From Sphingomonadales bacterium (GTDB lineage: Bacteria > Pseudomonadota > Alphaproteobacteria > Sphingomonadales > Sphingomonadaceae), in the NCBI GenBank assembly GCA_027489295.1, contig JAIYAA010000042.1, forward strand, positions 1-32,888: a stretch of DNA of 32,888 nucleotides. Reading direction: 5' to 3'. The position numbers and the translations under genes were made by a program. The notes under the pieces are model-generated. The model ran no database searches and was not told the origin of the DNA. It saw only the letters and a program-made list of their open reading frames with translations. The stretch's first letter is position 1. Every line of letters starts with the position of its first letter. This document shows positions 14,891 through 23,598 of the stretch, in pieces.

Positions 14891-17266
14891 ATGATGAAGG
14901 CACACAAGATCCTGCTGGCGACGACGATGCTCGCCAGCACGGCACCGATCGCTGCGCGAGCCCAAACCGCCGCGCCGCAAGCCGAACCGCCTGCCGTCCA
15001 GGACGACACGGCCGTCGGCGAAATCATCGTGACGGCGCAGCGCCGCAGCGAGAACGTGCTCAAGGTGCCGCTCAGCGTCACCGTCGTCGGTGCGGACGCG
15101 CTCCTCCAGCGCGGCGCCAACGATCTGACCGCCGTCACCAAGCTCGCCCCCAGCCTGCAGGTGGCACAGGACAACACCTTCGCGGTGCGCGGCGTTGGCA
15201 CCGGCACCTTCGCCACCACCGTGGAGGCCAGCGTTTCGCAGGTGCTCGACGACGTAGTAATCGGCAACAAGGAGTTCGCCGCCAACGCCTTCTACGATGT
15301 CTCGCGGGTCGAAGTGCTGAACGGGCCGCAGGGCCTGTTGTTCGGCAAGAATGCCTCGGCCGGCCTCGTCAACATCACCACGAACAAGCCGGTCCTCGGC
15401 CAGACTAGCGTTTCCGGCGACGTGGAGGCGGTGCAGCGCGATCGGCCGGTGAAGAACGGGCAGGGGATCCAGGTCCGCTCGACGGTCAACCTGCCGATCG
15501 GCACCAACAGCGCGCTGCGCCTCAACGCTATCTACAGCGGCCAGGATTCGGTGACCTACCCGACCGTGAATGCCGCCGTTCGCAACGATTTCGGCCTGCG
15601 CAACCTCGGCCTGCGCGGCAAGTATCTGTACGAGCCGACCGATGCGCTCTCCATATACCTGATCGGGGAGTACAACCGCCAGCGCGGCATTTCCGGCCGC
15701 TACGACATCACCTTCCGGCAGTTCGGCGCTGGAAGTGTGTACAGTGGAACGGGGAACCCGGCGGGCACGGACAATCTCCGCTACGCATCCGATGCACCTG
15801 GCTACCGCGATGCGGATACCGGCGGCCTGCAGGCGAACATCAACTACGCGTTCTCGAATGGCATGGAGCTTTCGAGCATCACCGCCTGGAAAAACGCGGT
15901 GGTTTCCTACCAGTTCGATTCAGACAATACACCGACCAACTTCTTCAACACCAACAGCAGCCGGCAGGTCTACAATCAGCTGTCGCAGGAGCTGCGGCTG
16001 GCATTGCCGGAAGGCAACAAGATCTCCGGGCAGTTCGGGCTCTATTATTATCGCTCGGTCGGGTCCGTCACGGGCGCGCGGGGCGGCAACAACGGCTTCC
16101 CGTCCTTCTTGCTGCCGACCTTCCCGTTCTGCGTCGGCGCGACCCAGCTTGGTGCGCCACCCGCCGCCTGCCCGGTGAGCAACGCGAGCTTCCTCGGCCA
16201 GGACTACAAGTACAACCTCAAGCAAAACAGCTATGCCGGCTTCGGCCAGCTCAGCTATCATGTCACCGATACGCTGAAGCTCAACGCCGGCGGCCGCGTC
16301 ACTTATGACAAGGGCTCGATCGACCTGCTCGAGAATGTCGGCAAATATTTCGTGACGCTGGGCGTGCCGAACAACCGCACGGTGGAATCGACCGACGCCA
16401 CCAATTTCAGCTTCAAGGCCGGCGTCGACTGGCAGGTGACGCCCTCGACAATGCTCTACGGCTTCTACGGCCAGGGGTATAAGGGCCCGGGCTTCTCGAA
16501 TACCTCCCCGGCGCCGGGCGCGAAGCTGGCGGTGAAGCCGGAAATCTCGCGCGGCGGCGAAATCGGCATCAAGGGGCGTCTTGCCCAGGGCCGGATCACC
16601 TATTCGGTCTCGGCCTTCCATACGAAGTTCAGCGATCTCCAGGTCCAGTCGTGGATTTCCGCGCTGCGCACCTTCGTGCTGGCCAACGCCGCCACCGCCA
16701 CCACCCAGGGTGTCGAGTTCTCGCTCCAGGCGCGGCCGACGGAGCGGCTGACCCTGTCGGGATCGGCGTCCTACGTCGATGCCAAGTTCGACAATTTCCC
16801 TGGGGCGCAGTGCTTTACCGGCCAGACCAGCAATGGCTGCCGGGCGAATCTGCGCTCGGACGATCCGGCCTATGTCGGTACCTTCAACGCGGCCGGCTAC
16901 CAGCTGCCGCTTTCGGCGAAGTTCACCGCCACCCTGGGCGCGGACTATAGCCAGCCGCTGACCGAGAACCTCGATGCCCAGTTCGGCGTCGGCTATTATC
17001 ACCGCTCGCCGCAATCCTCCGCGCTCGGCACGCCGTTCTTCATCCCGACCTGGGATACGTTCGATCTGCGGCTGGGGCTCAAGGCGAAGCATTGGTCGGC
17101 GACCGTGTTCTGCAAGAACTGCACGAACGAGATCCGGCCGATTTCGATCGGATCGGACGGCGGCGACGGCAACCCGGTGTCGGGCCCGCCGGTGCTGACG
17201 CTCAACCAGCGCTTCAGCTACGATTCGGTGCGTACAATAGGGCTCCGGCTCGGCTTCGACTTCTGA
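14891..17266 (+). CDS. TonB-dependent outer-membrane receptor of the C-glycoside operon
   Basis: A 791-residue receptor with a signal peptide (MMKAHKILLATTMLASTAPIAARAQ, about 25 residues), a TonB-box-like VGEIIVTAQRR, a plug domain (VEVLNGPQGLLFGKNASAGLVN) and a beta-barrel ending in the aromatic LRLGFDF typical of outer-membrane insertion. GGAGGAGAG directly precedes two ATGs (14891 and 14894), and the second is equally likely. It follows the deglycosidase genes on the same strand after 193 bases and precedes the GH1 gene, so it is the likely importer of the glycoside this set degrades. A cysteine pair (FCKNC) near the end is unusual for a barrel strand. Substrate assignment is by context only. 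Confidence 0.94.
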   Translation: MMKAHKILLATTMLASTAPIAARAQTAAPQAEPPAVQDDTAVGEIIVTAQRRSENVLKVPLSVTVVGADALLQRGANDLTAVTKLAPSLQVAQDNTFAVRGVGTGTFATTVEASVSQVLDDVVIGNKEFAANAFYDVSRVEVLNGPQGLLFGKNASAGLVNITTNKPVLGQTSVSGDVEAVQRDRPVKNGQGIQVRSTVNLPIGTNSALRLNAIYSGQDSVTYPTVNAAVRNDFGLRNLGLRGKYLYEPTDALSIYLIGEYNRQRGISGRYDITFRQFGAGSVYSGTGNPAGTDNLRYASDAPGYRDADTGGLQANINYAFSNGMELSSITAWKNAVVSYQFDSDNTPTNFFNTNSSRQVYNQLSQELRLALPEGNKISGQFGLYYYRSVGSVTGARGGNNGFPSFLLPTFPFCVGATQLGAPPAACPVSNASFLGQDYKYNLKQNSYAGFGQLSYHVTDTLKLNAGGRVTYDKGSIDLLENVGKYFVTLGVPNNRTVESTDATNFSFKAGVDWQVTPSTMLYGFYGQGYKGPGFSNTSPAPGAKLAVKPEISRGGEIGIKGRLAQGRITYSVSAFHTKFSDLQVQSWISALRTFVLANAATATTQGVEFSLQARPTERLTLSGSASYVDAKFDNFPGAQCFTGQTSNGCRANLRSDDPAYVGTFNAAGYQLPLSAKFTATLGADYSQPLTENLDAQFGVGYYHRSPQSSALGTPFFIPTWDTFDLRLGLKAKHWSATVFCKNCTNEIRPISIGSDGGDGNPVSGPPVLTLNQRFSYDSVRTIGLRLGFDF

Positions 17267-17288
17267 GTTGTGGGGGCTGGGGGCGGCG

Positions 17289-17304
17289 GTGCCGTCCCCG
17301 GCAC
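17289..17304 (+). terminator. Short hairpin after the TonB receptor
   Basis: GTGCCG-TCCC-CGGCAC forms a perfect 6-base-pair stem 23 bases after the receptor stop. No T-run follows, so termination would be weak and readthrough to the GH1 gene is likely. Confidence 0.25.
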
Positions 17305-17315
17305 ACGAAAGGATA

Positions 17316-17477
17316 TCCGATGCGTCCCTGCGCGGCGAAGCTCCCGCTGGGTCCCATCTGTTCGCCGACGGGGGTCATGGCTTCGCAACCGCCAAGCCGG
17401 GCACCGCGGCGGTGAACTGGCTGGACCAAGTCTTCCGCTGGCTGGACGTCACCGGGCTGATGAAGTTGGCGATGTGA
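17316..17477 (+). pseudogene. C-terminal remnant of an alpha/beta-hydrolase (esterase) gene
   Basis: Between the receptor and the GH1 gene, one frame reads LRGEAPAGSHLFADGGHGFA and then WLDQVFRWLDVTG before TGA at 17475-17477. This matches the end of BD-FAE/acetyl-xylan-esterase-like hydrolases, where the catalytic His lies in GGHGF and the protein closes with a W-x4-FxxWL helix. The nucleophile and acid parts are absent, and the upstream sequence is the receptor stop region. It therefore looks like the leftover of a deleted esterase gene rather than a working protein. The open frame extends back to TTG 17268, but with no ribosome site. The remaining bases of the 17267-17572 gap hold only the GH1 ribosome site. 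Confidence 0.6.
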
Positions 17478-17572
17478 ATTCGGCCAAATGCGCTTGCGGC
17501 CGACGCTGTCGGTGCACCGGTCTGAGGTGGGAGGCGCACCATCTCCACACTATTTTCTTCGGGGAAATGCTC

Positions 17573-18910
17573 ATGGTCAACCGTCGCGGCCTTATCACCT
17601 CTGCACTCGCTACCGGGGCAGCCGGGGCTTTGCTTCCCGGCCATGCGCTGGCGAGTGCGGCTCCGCAGAAAGCCACCGGGGCTGCGTTTCCCGATGGCTT
17701 CCTGTGGGGTGCGGCGACGGCGGCGCATCAGGTGGAGGGGAATAATCTCAACGCCGATCTGTGGGTGATCGAGAACGTCCCGAACACGATCTTCGCCGAG
17801 CGATCGGGCGATGCGACCAACAGCTTCGAGCTCTGGCCGGTCGACCTCGATCTGGTGAAGGCGATGGGACTGAACAGCTATCGGTTCAGCCTGGAATGGG
17901 CGCGGATCGAGCCCGACAAGGGGCATTTCTCCCGCGCGATGCTCGATCATTACAAGGCGATGATCGCGGGGTGCCGGGCGCGGGGGCTCCAGCCCGTGGT
18001 CACCTTCAACCACTTCACCACGCCGCGCTGGTTCGCGGCCGAGGGAGGCTGGCACAACCCGGAATCGCCGGCGCTGTTCGCACGCTTCTGCGACCGGGCG
18101 GCGAGCCACCTGGCGGCCGGGATCGCGCTGGCGCTGACGCTCAACGAGCCGAACCTGGCGGGGCTGATCGGCGAGATCCTGCCGCCGCAACTGCTGGCCG
18201 GCGACCGCGCCACGCAGGAGGCTGCGGCGAAGCAGCTGGGCGTCGGGCAATATTCGCCCGGCGTCGCCCTCTATGTACAAGACCCCAAGACCTATCGCGC
18301 GAACATGATGGAGGCGCATCGCCGGGGCGTCGCCGCGATCAAGCGGGTGCGGAGCGATTTACCGGTCGGGGTCAGCCTGGCGCTGCTCGATGATCAGGCG
18401 GAAGGCAAGAATTCGATCCGCGACCGGATGCGCGAACGCTATTATGGCGAATGGCTGCGTCTCGCGGCCGAGACCTGTGATTTCATCGGCGTCCAGAACT
18501 ACGAGCGCAAGATCTGGGACGACAAGGGGCCGCTAGCGCCACCCAAGGGCGCGCGGCTCAACACGGCAGGCGCCGAGGTCTGGGCAGGATCGCTGGCCGG
18601 GGCGGTGCGCTACGCGTGGGAAGCGACGAAGCTGCCCGTCTATGTGACGGAGCACGGCGTCAACACCGACGACGATGCGCTGCGCCAGTGGCTGATCCCC
18701 GCAGCCCTCGCCGATCTCAAGCGGGCGATCGACGATGGCGTGCCGGTGCGCGGCTATATCCACTGGTCGCTGATCGACAATTTCGAATGGGGCTTCGGAT
18801 ATCGCTATCGCTACGGCCTCCACGCCTTCGATCCGAACACCTTCAAGCGTACCGCCAAACCGAGCGCGGGCGTGCTCGGAGCGATTGCGCGCCGAAATGC
18901 GCTGACCTGA
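17573..18910 (+). CDS. Tat-exported GH1 beta-glucosidase
   Basis: A 445-residue family 1 glycoside hydrolase that should release terminal beta-glucose (or a related sugar) with retention. The acid/base Glu192 is in LTLNEPN. The nucleophile Glu360 is in YVTEHGVNT, where the usual TENG is TEHG. FLWGAATAAHQVEG near the N-terminus and HWSLIDNFEWGFGY near the C-terminus are standard. The N-terminus NRRGLITSALATGAAGALLPGHALA is a twin-arginine signal, so the enzyme is probably periplasmic, unlike most bacterial GH1 enzymes. ATG 17573 is chosen because GGGGA lies seven bases before it; ATG 17567 is an alternative. Likely task: removing O-linked glucose from the imported glycoside. Confidence 0.92.
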   Translation: MVNRRGLITSALATGAAGALLPGHALASAAPQKATGAAFPDGFLWGAATAAHQVEGNNLNADLWVIENVPNTIFAERSGDATNSFELWPVDLDLVKAMGLNSYRFSLEWARIEPDKGHFSRAMLDHYKAMIAGCRARGLQPVVTFNHFTTPRWFAAEGGWHNPESPALFARFCDRAASHLAAGIALALTLNEPNLAGLIGEILPPQLLAGDRATQEAAAKQLGVGQYSPGVALYVQDPKTYRANMMEAHRRGVAAIKRVRSDLPVGVSLALLDDQAEGKNSIRDRMRERYYGEWLRLAAETCDFIGVQNYERKIWDDKGPLAPPKGARLNTAGAEVWAGSLAGAVRYAWEATKLPVYVTEHGVNTDDDALRQWLIPAALADLKRAIDDGVPVRGYIHWSLIDNFEWGFGYRYRYGLHAFDPNTFKRTAKPSAGVLGAIARRNALT

Positions 18911-18983
18911 TCGCGCCGCTTTCCCGAACCCGATGGGCGCGGATGGCGTGCACGGGCATGCTGCGTCGGCCGGGGTGCGCCTC

Positions 18984-19014
18984 CCTGCGCGGCCGGCGTG
19001 GCAGGCCGCGCGGG
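18984..19014. terminator. GC-rich hairpin between convergent genes
   Basis: GCGCGGCC (18987-18994) and GGCCGCGC (19004-19011) form a perfect 8-base-pair stem, extendable to eleven with one G-T pair, around a 9-base loop. It lies between the GH1 stop (18910) and the end of the convergent cupin gene (19079). No T-run is present on either strand, so it is a structural terminator candidate only. Confidence 0.4.
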
Positions 19015-19078
19015 CAAAGGGCGGGCGGTACCGGTCTCGCCTGCACGCGGGCCGATCGCCGTCTGGGCAGCTTCTGGA

Positions 19079-19561
19079 TCAGTCCTTGCCGAGCGGGGCG
19101 TGGTAGTGCGCGTCCGTCACATGCTCCATCCAGGTGACCGGGGTGCCGTTGATCGACTCCTGGATGGCGATGTGGGTCATGCCCTGATGCGGGGTGGCGC
19201 CGTGCCAGTGCTTGTGCTCGGCCGGGCACCACAGGATGTCGCCGGCGTGGAACTCCAGCTTGGGTCCGCCCTCGATCTGGGTCCAGCCGATGCCTTCGGT
19301 AACGATCAGCGTCTGCCCGGCGGGATGGCTGTGCCAGGCCGTGCGCGCGCCGGGTTCGAAATGAACGATCGCGCCGCTCACGCGCGAGGGGGCGGGGCGC
19401 TGGAACTGCCCGGTGATGGTAACCTTGCCGGTGAAATATTCGGCCGGGCCGTCGACCGTCTTCATATCGTCCTTGCGCGTGATTTCCATGGCGATGCTCC
19501 GTTCGGGATCTTGCGGGGGAAGGGGGGCGGCCAGCAGGCCGAGGATCATGAGCGGCGTCAT
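19079..19561 (-). CDS. Cupin of the hydroxynitrile-lyase type
   Basis: A single-domain cupin of 160 residues from ATG 19561, or 136 from ATG 19489. The metal site reads His77 and His79 (TAWHSHPAGQ), Gln83 and His118 (HKHWHGAT). Their spacing equals that of the Mn ligands in the Granulicella cupin hydroxynitrile lyase. Most relatives have no proven role and may act on other small substrates. ATG 19561 overlaps the stop of the MFS gene (ATGA), and its first 16 residues resemble a short signal peptide. ATG 19489 (MEITRKDDM) has GGAG seven bases upstream and gives the usual family N-terminus. The choice sets whether the enzyme is exported. It is the last gene of the LysR, MFS, cupin set. Confidence 0.85.
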   Translation of the reverse strand: MTPLMILGLLAAPLPPQDPERSIAMEITRKDDMKTVDGPAEYFTGKVTITGQFQRPAPSRVSGAIVHFEPGARTAWHSHPAGQTLIVTEGIGWTQIEGGPKLEFHAGDILWCPAEHKHWHGATPHQGMTHIAIQESINGTPVTWMEHVTDAHYHAPLGKD

Positions 19562-20781
19562 TGCGGGGCCTTCTGGCTCGCAGTGAACGCGGCGCGGGCG
19601 TCGAGTGCGGCGAACAGGCCGCCCAGCACGAGCACGATGGCGCTGGCGAGGAAGGTCGCGCGGTAGCCGGCCGCATCGAACAGCAGTCCGCCGCCTGCGG
19701 CGCCGAGCGTGATCGCGAGCTGGACCACCGCGACCAGCAATCCGCCGGCAGCCTCGGCATCGTCCGGAAAGCGGCGGGCGACCCAGGTCCACCAGGCGAC
19801 CGGGGTACCGGTGCCGACGATCCCCCAAAGCGTCAGCAGGATCGCGGTGGGAAGGGCCAGCGTGCCGAGCCCGATCAGCAGCGCGGCGATCGCGGCAAGC
19901 CCGAGCGGGGCCAGGATGAGCGTGGCGGTCAGCTGCCGCGCAACGAAGCGCCCGAACATCCATGTGCCGAGCAGACCACCCAGCCCCATCAGCAGCAGCA
20001 CCAGCGAGAGCGCGGGTACGCCCAGCGCCGTCACGCCTTCCAGGAAGGGGCGGACATAGGTGAACAGGGCGAACTGGCCGGCGAAGAACAGCGCGGCGGC
20101 GACGGCGCCGATCCGCGCGCTCGGGCGCCGTAGCACGCCCAGCGCGCTCGCACCCCGCCGGTCGCGATCCGAGGGCATGGCCGGCAGGGTGCGCCATTGC
20201 CAGGCGAAGGTTATGGCCGCCAGCGGCACCACCAGGAAGAAGGCGCCGCGCCAGCCGATGCTGTGGCCCAGGAAGCTGCCGAGCGGGGCGGCAACCGTCG
20301 TGGCGAGCGCGTTGCCGCCGTTGAGCAGCCCCAGCGCGCGCGGCACCTGATCCTCGGGCACCAGCCGCAGCACCGTGGCGGCCGACATCGACCAGAAGCC
20401 GCCGATGACGACGCCGATCAGCGCCCGGCCGGCCATGAACGGCAGGGGGCCGGGCGCGAGCGCAACCATCAGCCCCGACACCAGCATGAGGATGGTAAGC
20501 CCGAGCAGCAACGTGCGGCGATCGATGCCGCGCGTCACGCCGGCGATCGTCAGGCTGGTCAGCACTGCGAACAGTCCGGAGATCGAGATGGCTTGCCCCG
20601 CCGTCCCCTCGGTCAGGTGCAGATCGGAGGCGATGGGGGTCAGCAGGCTGACCGGCATGAACTCCGATGCGATCAGCGTCGAGACGCACAGGGTCAGCGC
20701 GAAGACCGCGCTCCAGCCGGCCGGGACTCTGCCACGCGCGGCGGGGGGAAGGGGATGTTCCGAAGACCGGGATTGCGCCAC
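19558..20781 (-). CDS. MFS exporter similar to NepI (purine ribonucleoside efflux family)
   Basis: A 407-residue DHA1-type major facilitator with twelve hydrophobic segments. It follows E. coli NepI through much of its length, for example GWSAVFALTLCVSTLIASEFMPVSLLTP (in part), GRALIGVVIGGFWSMSA, RLVPEDQVPRALGLL and AAPLGSFLGHSIGWRGAFF. NepI pumps out purine ribonucleosides; relatives export sugars or drugs, so the substrate here is open. GTG 20781 is chosen because GGAG lies seven bases before it and the length then fits NepI. The frame stays open to TTG 20838. Its stop overlaps the cupin start. The LysR gene 136 bases upstream on the same strand is its likely regulator. Confidence 0.9.
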   Translation of the reverse strand: MAQSRSSEHPLPPAARGRVPAGWSAVFALTLCVSTLIASEFMPVSLLTPIASDLHLTEGTAGQAISISGLFAVLTSLTIAGVTRGIDRRTLLLGLTILMLVSGLMVALAPGPLPFMAGRALIGVVIGGFWSMSAATVLRLVPEDQVPRALGLLNGGNALATTVAAPLGSFLGHSIGWRGAFFLVVPLAAITFAWQWRTLPAMPSDRDRRGASALGVLRRPSARIGAVAAALFFAGQFALFTYVRPFLEGVTALGVPALSLVLLLMGLGGLLGTWMFGRFVARQLTATLILAPLGLAAIAALLIGLGTLALPTAILLTLWGIVGTGTPVAWWTWVARRFPDDAEAAGGLLVAVVQLAITLGAAGGGLLFDAAGYRATFLASAIVLVLGGLFAALDARAAFTASQKAPQ

Positions 20782-20917
20782 GCAGATGCTCCGCCAGATT
20801 GCGTTGCCGCAGGCGTGGCCCGCGATCGATCCGGCCAAGATAAGGCGCGGGGCGGACGCCGATCACCCATAGTCTGCACAACGGGACGATGAATCCAGCT
20901 CATCGTTGCGGGGTTCG

Positions 20918-21826
20918 CTAAAGGCCGAGGGGCTGCAGCTCGCGGATCAGGGCGATCAGCAGTTTAAGGCCGGTCGGGACCTGCCGTCGACCGGGATAGT
21001 AGATGTGGAACCCCGCGCCGACCGCCGTCCAGTCGGCGAGCACATGGCGCAGCCGCCCTTCCGCTACCAGTGCAGCGACGCTGGGTTCGGGCAGATAGGC
21101 CAGCCCGGTGCCCGCGGCGGCCAGGGCGATCGCGAACTGGGTCTCATCCAGCGTGATCGCGCCCGGCACGTCGATGGCGGCCGCTTCGCCATCCTTCTCG
21201 AACTCCCAATGATAGACGGTGTCGTCGCCCAGCCGGATACGCAGGCACTGGTGGTCGACAAGCTCTCCGGGACGCTCCGGCGTGCCGTGGCGATCGAGAT
21301 AGGCGGGCGCGCCGACCACCACCCAGCGGACATCCCCCGAAAGCCGCTGCGCGATCATGTCCTCGGGCACGGTGCCGCCCCAGCGGATTCCCGCGTCCGC
21401 GCCCATCGCGACGACATCGACCAGATGGTTGGAGATGGTCACGTCCACCGCGATGCCGGGATAGCGTTCAATGAAGACGGGCAGCACCGGTGCGAGCAAC
21501 AGCGAACTCGCCTGCTCCATGACGTTCAGCCGGATCCGCCCCGCCGGCGCGTCGCGGTAGCGGTTCAACCCTTCCACCGCGGCGCCGATGGCATCGAAAG
21601 GGGCGGAAAGCGCAGCGTGCAGATCTTCGCCGGCCGCGGTCAGCGTCACGCTCCGGCTGGTCCTGTTGAGAAGGCGCACGCCGATGCGCGCCTCCAATCC
21701 TTTCAGCGAGTGGCTGAGCGCGGAGGCGCTGACGCCCAGTTCCAGTCCCGCCCGACGGAAGCTGCGGTGCTTCGCGAGCGCCAGGAAATAGGCATAATCC
21801 GCGAGATCGGACCGGCTGATGCGCAT
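20918..21826 (-). CDS. LysR-family transcriptional regulator (YafC/DmlR type)
   Basis: A 302-residue LysR regulator from ATG 21826 (MRISRSDLADYAYF), preceded by GAGG eight bases upstream. An in-frame ATG at 21850 would add eight unremarkable residues. The helix-turn-helix is FRRAGLELGVSASALSHSLKGLE, followed by RIGVRLLNRTSRSVTLTAAG and the effector-binding domain. It resembles the LysR at 2233-3174 more than the NodD-like one. It lies upstream of the NepI-like exporter and cupin on the same strand and may control them, although LysR targets are more often divergent. The 158-base stretch between it and the halogenase stop holds no gene that I can support. Confidence 0.92.
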   Translation of the reverse strand: MRISRSDLADYAYFLALAKHRSFRRAGLELGVSASALSHSLKGLEARIGVRLLNRTSRSVTLTAAGEDLHAALSAPFDAIGAAVEGLNRYRDAPAGRIRLNVMEQASSLLLAPVLPVFIERYPGIAVDVTISNHLVDVVAMGADAGIRWGGTVPEDMIAQRLSGDVRWVVVGAPAYLDRHGTPERPGELVDHQCLRIRLGDDTVYHWEFEKDGEAAAIDVPGAITLDETQFAIALAAAGTGLAYLPEPSVAALVAEGRLRHVLADWTAVGAGFHIYYPGRRQVPTGLKLLIALIRELQPLGL

Positions 21827-21984
21827 CCGCCATGCCTCGCATCGGCGCATCGAAAACGCAACGGCAATGAATGCAGCTCAACGTCCTGCCGCATCACAAC
21901 AGGCTGAACGTCAGCGGCACGCGCAACGTGATTCGCAGGTCTGTCGCAAGCTCGGTCGCGCGCGCGGACTGGCCTCGGCACCGG

Positions 21985-23598
21985 TCAGACCGGCGATCTG
22001 CCGCCCCCCACGAACGGCAACTCTGCGGCGAACGCGAAGGCGGGCACTTCACCCTCGGCCGGGGCGTTCGGGGCAGCCGACATCGCAAGCGGCGAGGGCG
22101 CCGTTTGCCGCAGGAACGCACCATGCGTCGGCAGCCGCTGGGCCGTATCCAGATACCCCGCCCGCATCTGCGCGAGCGCGGCTGCGACCTTGGCTTCGTC
22201 GAGCGCGTCGGCCGTCGGCTCCCAGCCCTTGGGAACGACGCCCTGGCCCAGGCACACGGCCACCCAGCTGGGCGTGGTGAACAGGTCATAGCCTTCGCGA
22301 AACACCCGTCCCTTGCCGGCGAAGAGGTCGATCTTGCGCTGCAGGCTGTCCGGCACGTCCATCGTGCGCACCTGTTGCCAGAAGGGCGTGTCGTCGCGGC
22401 GCGTCACCTTGTAATGCAGGATGATGAAGTCGCGGATGTCCTCGTACAGGTCCTGCATCTGGCGGTTGAACTCGGTGCGCTCGGTGGGATCGAAGCCCTT
22501 GTCCGGGAACAGCGCGAGCAGCCGCTGGAGCGCGGCCTGCACCAGGTGGATGCTGGTCGATTCCAGCGGTTCGATGAACCCGCCGGCCAGGCCCAGCGCG
22601 ACGACGTTGCGGTTCCAGCTCTGGCGCCGTCGGCCCGCGGTGAAGCGCAGGTGCCTGGGCGCGCCCAGCGGCTCGGCTTCCAGGCTGGACAGCAGCTGCG
22701 CGGTGGCGTCTTCCTCGCTCAGGAGCGCGCTGCAATAGACGAGGCCGTTGCCCATGCGGTGCTGCAACGGGATGCGCCACTGCCACCCCGCGTCGCGCGC
22801 GGTCGAGCGGGTGAACGGATCGGGATTGGCCGGGTCGGGCAGAGCGCAGGGCACCGCGACGGCGCGGTCGCAGGGCAGCCAGTGCGCGTAGCTTTCATAG
22901 CCGGTTTCCAGCGTTTCCTCGATCAGCAGCCCGCGAAAGCCGGAGCAATCGATGAACAGGTCGCCCGCAATGCGCTGTCCGTCGGCAAGCGTCACCGCCT
23001 CAACATAGCCGTCGTCGGCGCGCTGCTCGACCCGGGCGATCTTGCCTTCGACGCGGACGACGCCGCCGCGCTCCGCATAGCTGCGCAGATAGCGGGCATA
23101 GAGCGACGCGTCGAAATGGAAGGCGTAGAACAGCTCGCGCACCGGGGACCGGGCGTTTTCGGCGGCGCGCCCGAACTTGCCGTGCGCGGCGGCCACGGCA
23201 CTCATCGACCAGTCGGCAATGTCCGGCGCGCCCCGCCGCGCGCGTTCGCGTAGCCAGAGCTGGTGGAAATGGATGCCGTGCAGATCGTGCCCGAAGCGCC
23301 CGAACGGGTGGAAATAGCGCTCGCCGATCGCGCCCCAGTCGACGAATTCGATGCCCAGCTTGAAGGTGCCCGACGTCGCCGCGAGAAACGCGTTCTCGTC
23401 AATGCCCAGCATCTGGTTGAAATGGATGATCGGCGGGATGGTCGCTTCGCCGACGCCCACCGTTCCGATCTCCTCGGATTCGATCAGCGTCACCTGGGTG
23501 TAGCCGTTGTTCAGAAAGCGCGAAAAGGCGGCCGCGGCCATCCAGCCGGCGGTCCCGCCGCCGACGATCACGACGCGTCGAATGGCATGTTCGTTCAT
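21985..23598 (-). CDS. Flavin-dependent halogenase (tryptophan halogenase family)
   Basis: A 537-residue FADH2-dependent halogenase homologue with all core elements. The FAD motif GGGTAGW is at 13-19. The catalytic Lys80 in SGTFKLGIEF corresponds to PrnA Lys79. The WxWxIP signature (WQWRIP) is at 272-277. Glu346 in FIEPLESTSI corresponds to PrnA Glu346. The family chlorinates or brominates indoles and other electron-rich aromatics. Copies beside TonB receptors in Xanthomonas, Caulobacter and sphingomonads mostly have unknown natural substrates. ATG 23598 (MNEHAIRRVVIVGG) puts the FAD motif at the normal distance, and GAGG lies upstream. It is divergent from the 1154-residue receptor at 23976. 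It is probably active, since no key residue is missing. Confidence 0.93.
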   Translation of the reverse strand: MNEHAIRRVVIVGGGTAGWMAAAAFSRFLNNGYTQVTLIESEEIGTVGVGEATIPPIIHFNQMLGIDENAFLAATSGTFKLGIEFVDWGAIGERYFHPFGRFGHDLHGIHFHQLWLRERARRGAPDIADWSMSAVAAAHGKFGRAAENARSPVRELFYAFHFDASLYARYLRSYAERGGVVRVEGKIARVEQRADDGYVEAVTLADGQRIAGDLFIDCSGFRGLLIEETLETGYESYAHWLPCDRAVAVPCALPDPANPDPFTRSTARDAGWQWRIPLQHRMGNGLVYCSALLSEEDATAQLLSSLEAEPLGAPRHLRFTAGRRRQSWNRNVVALGLAGGFIEPLESTSIHLVQAALQRLLALFPDKGFDPTERTEFNRQMQDLYEDIRDFIILHYKVTRRDDTPFWQQVRTMDVPDSLQRKIDLFAGKGRVFREGYDLFTTPSWVAVCLGQGVVPKGWEPTADALDEAKVAAALAQMRAGYLDTAQRLPTHGAFLRQTAPSPLAMSAAPNAPAEGEVPAFAFAAELPFVGGGRSPV

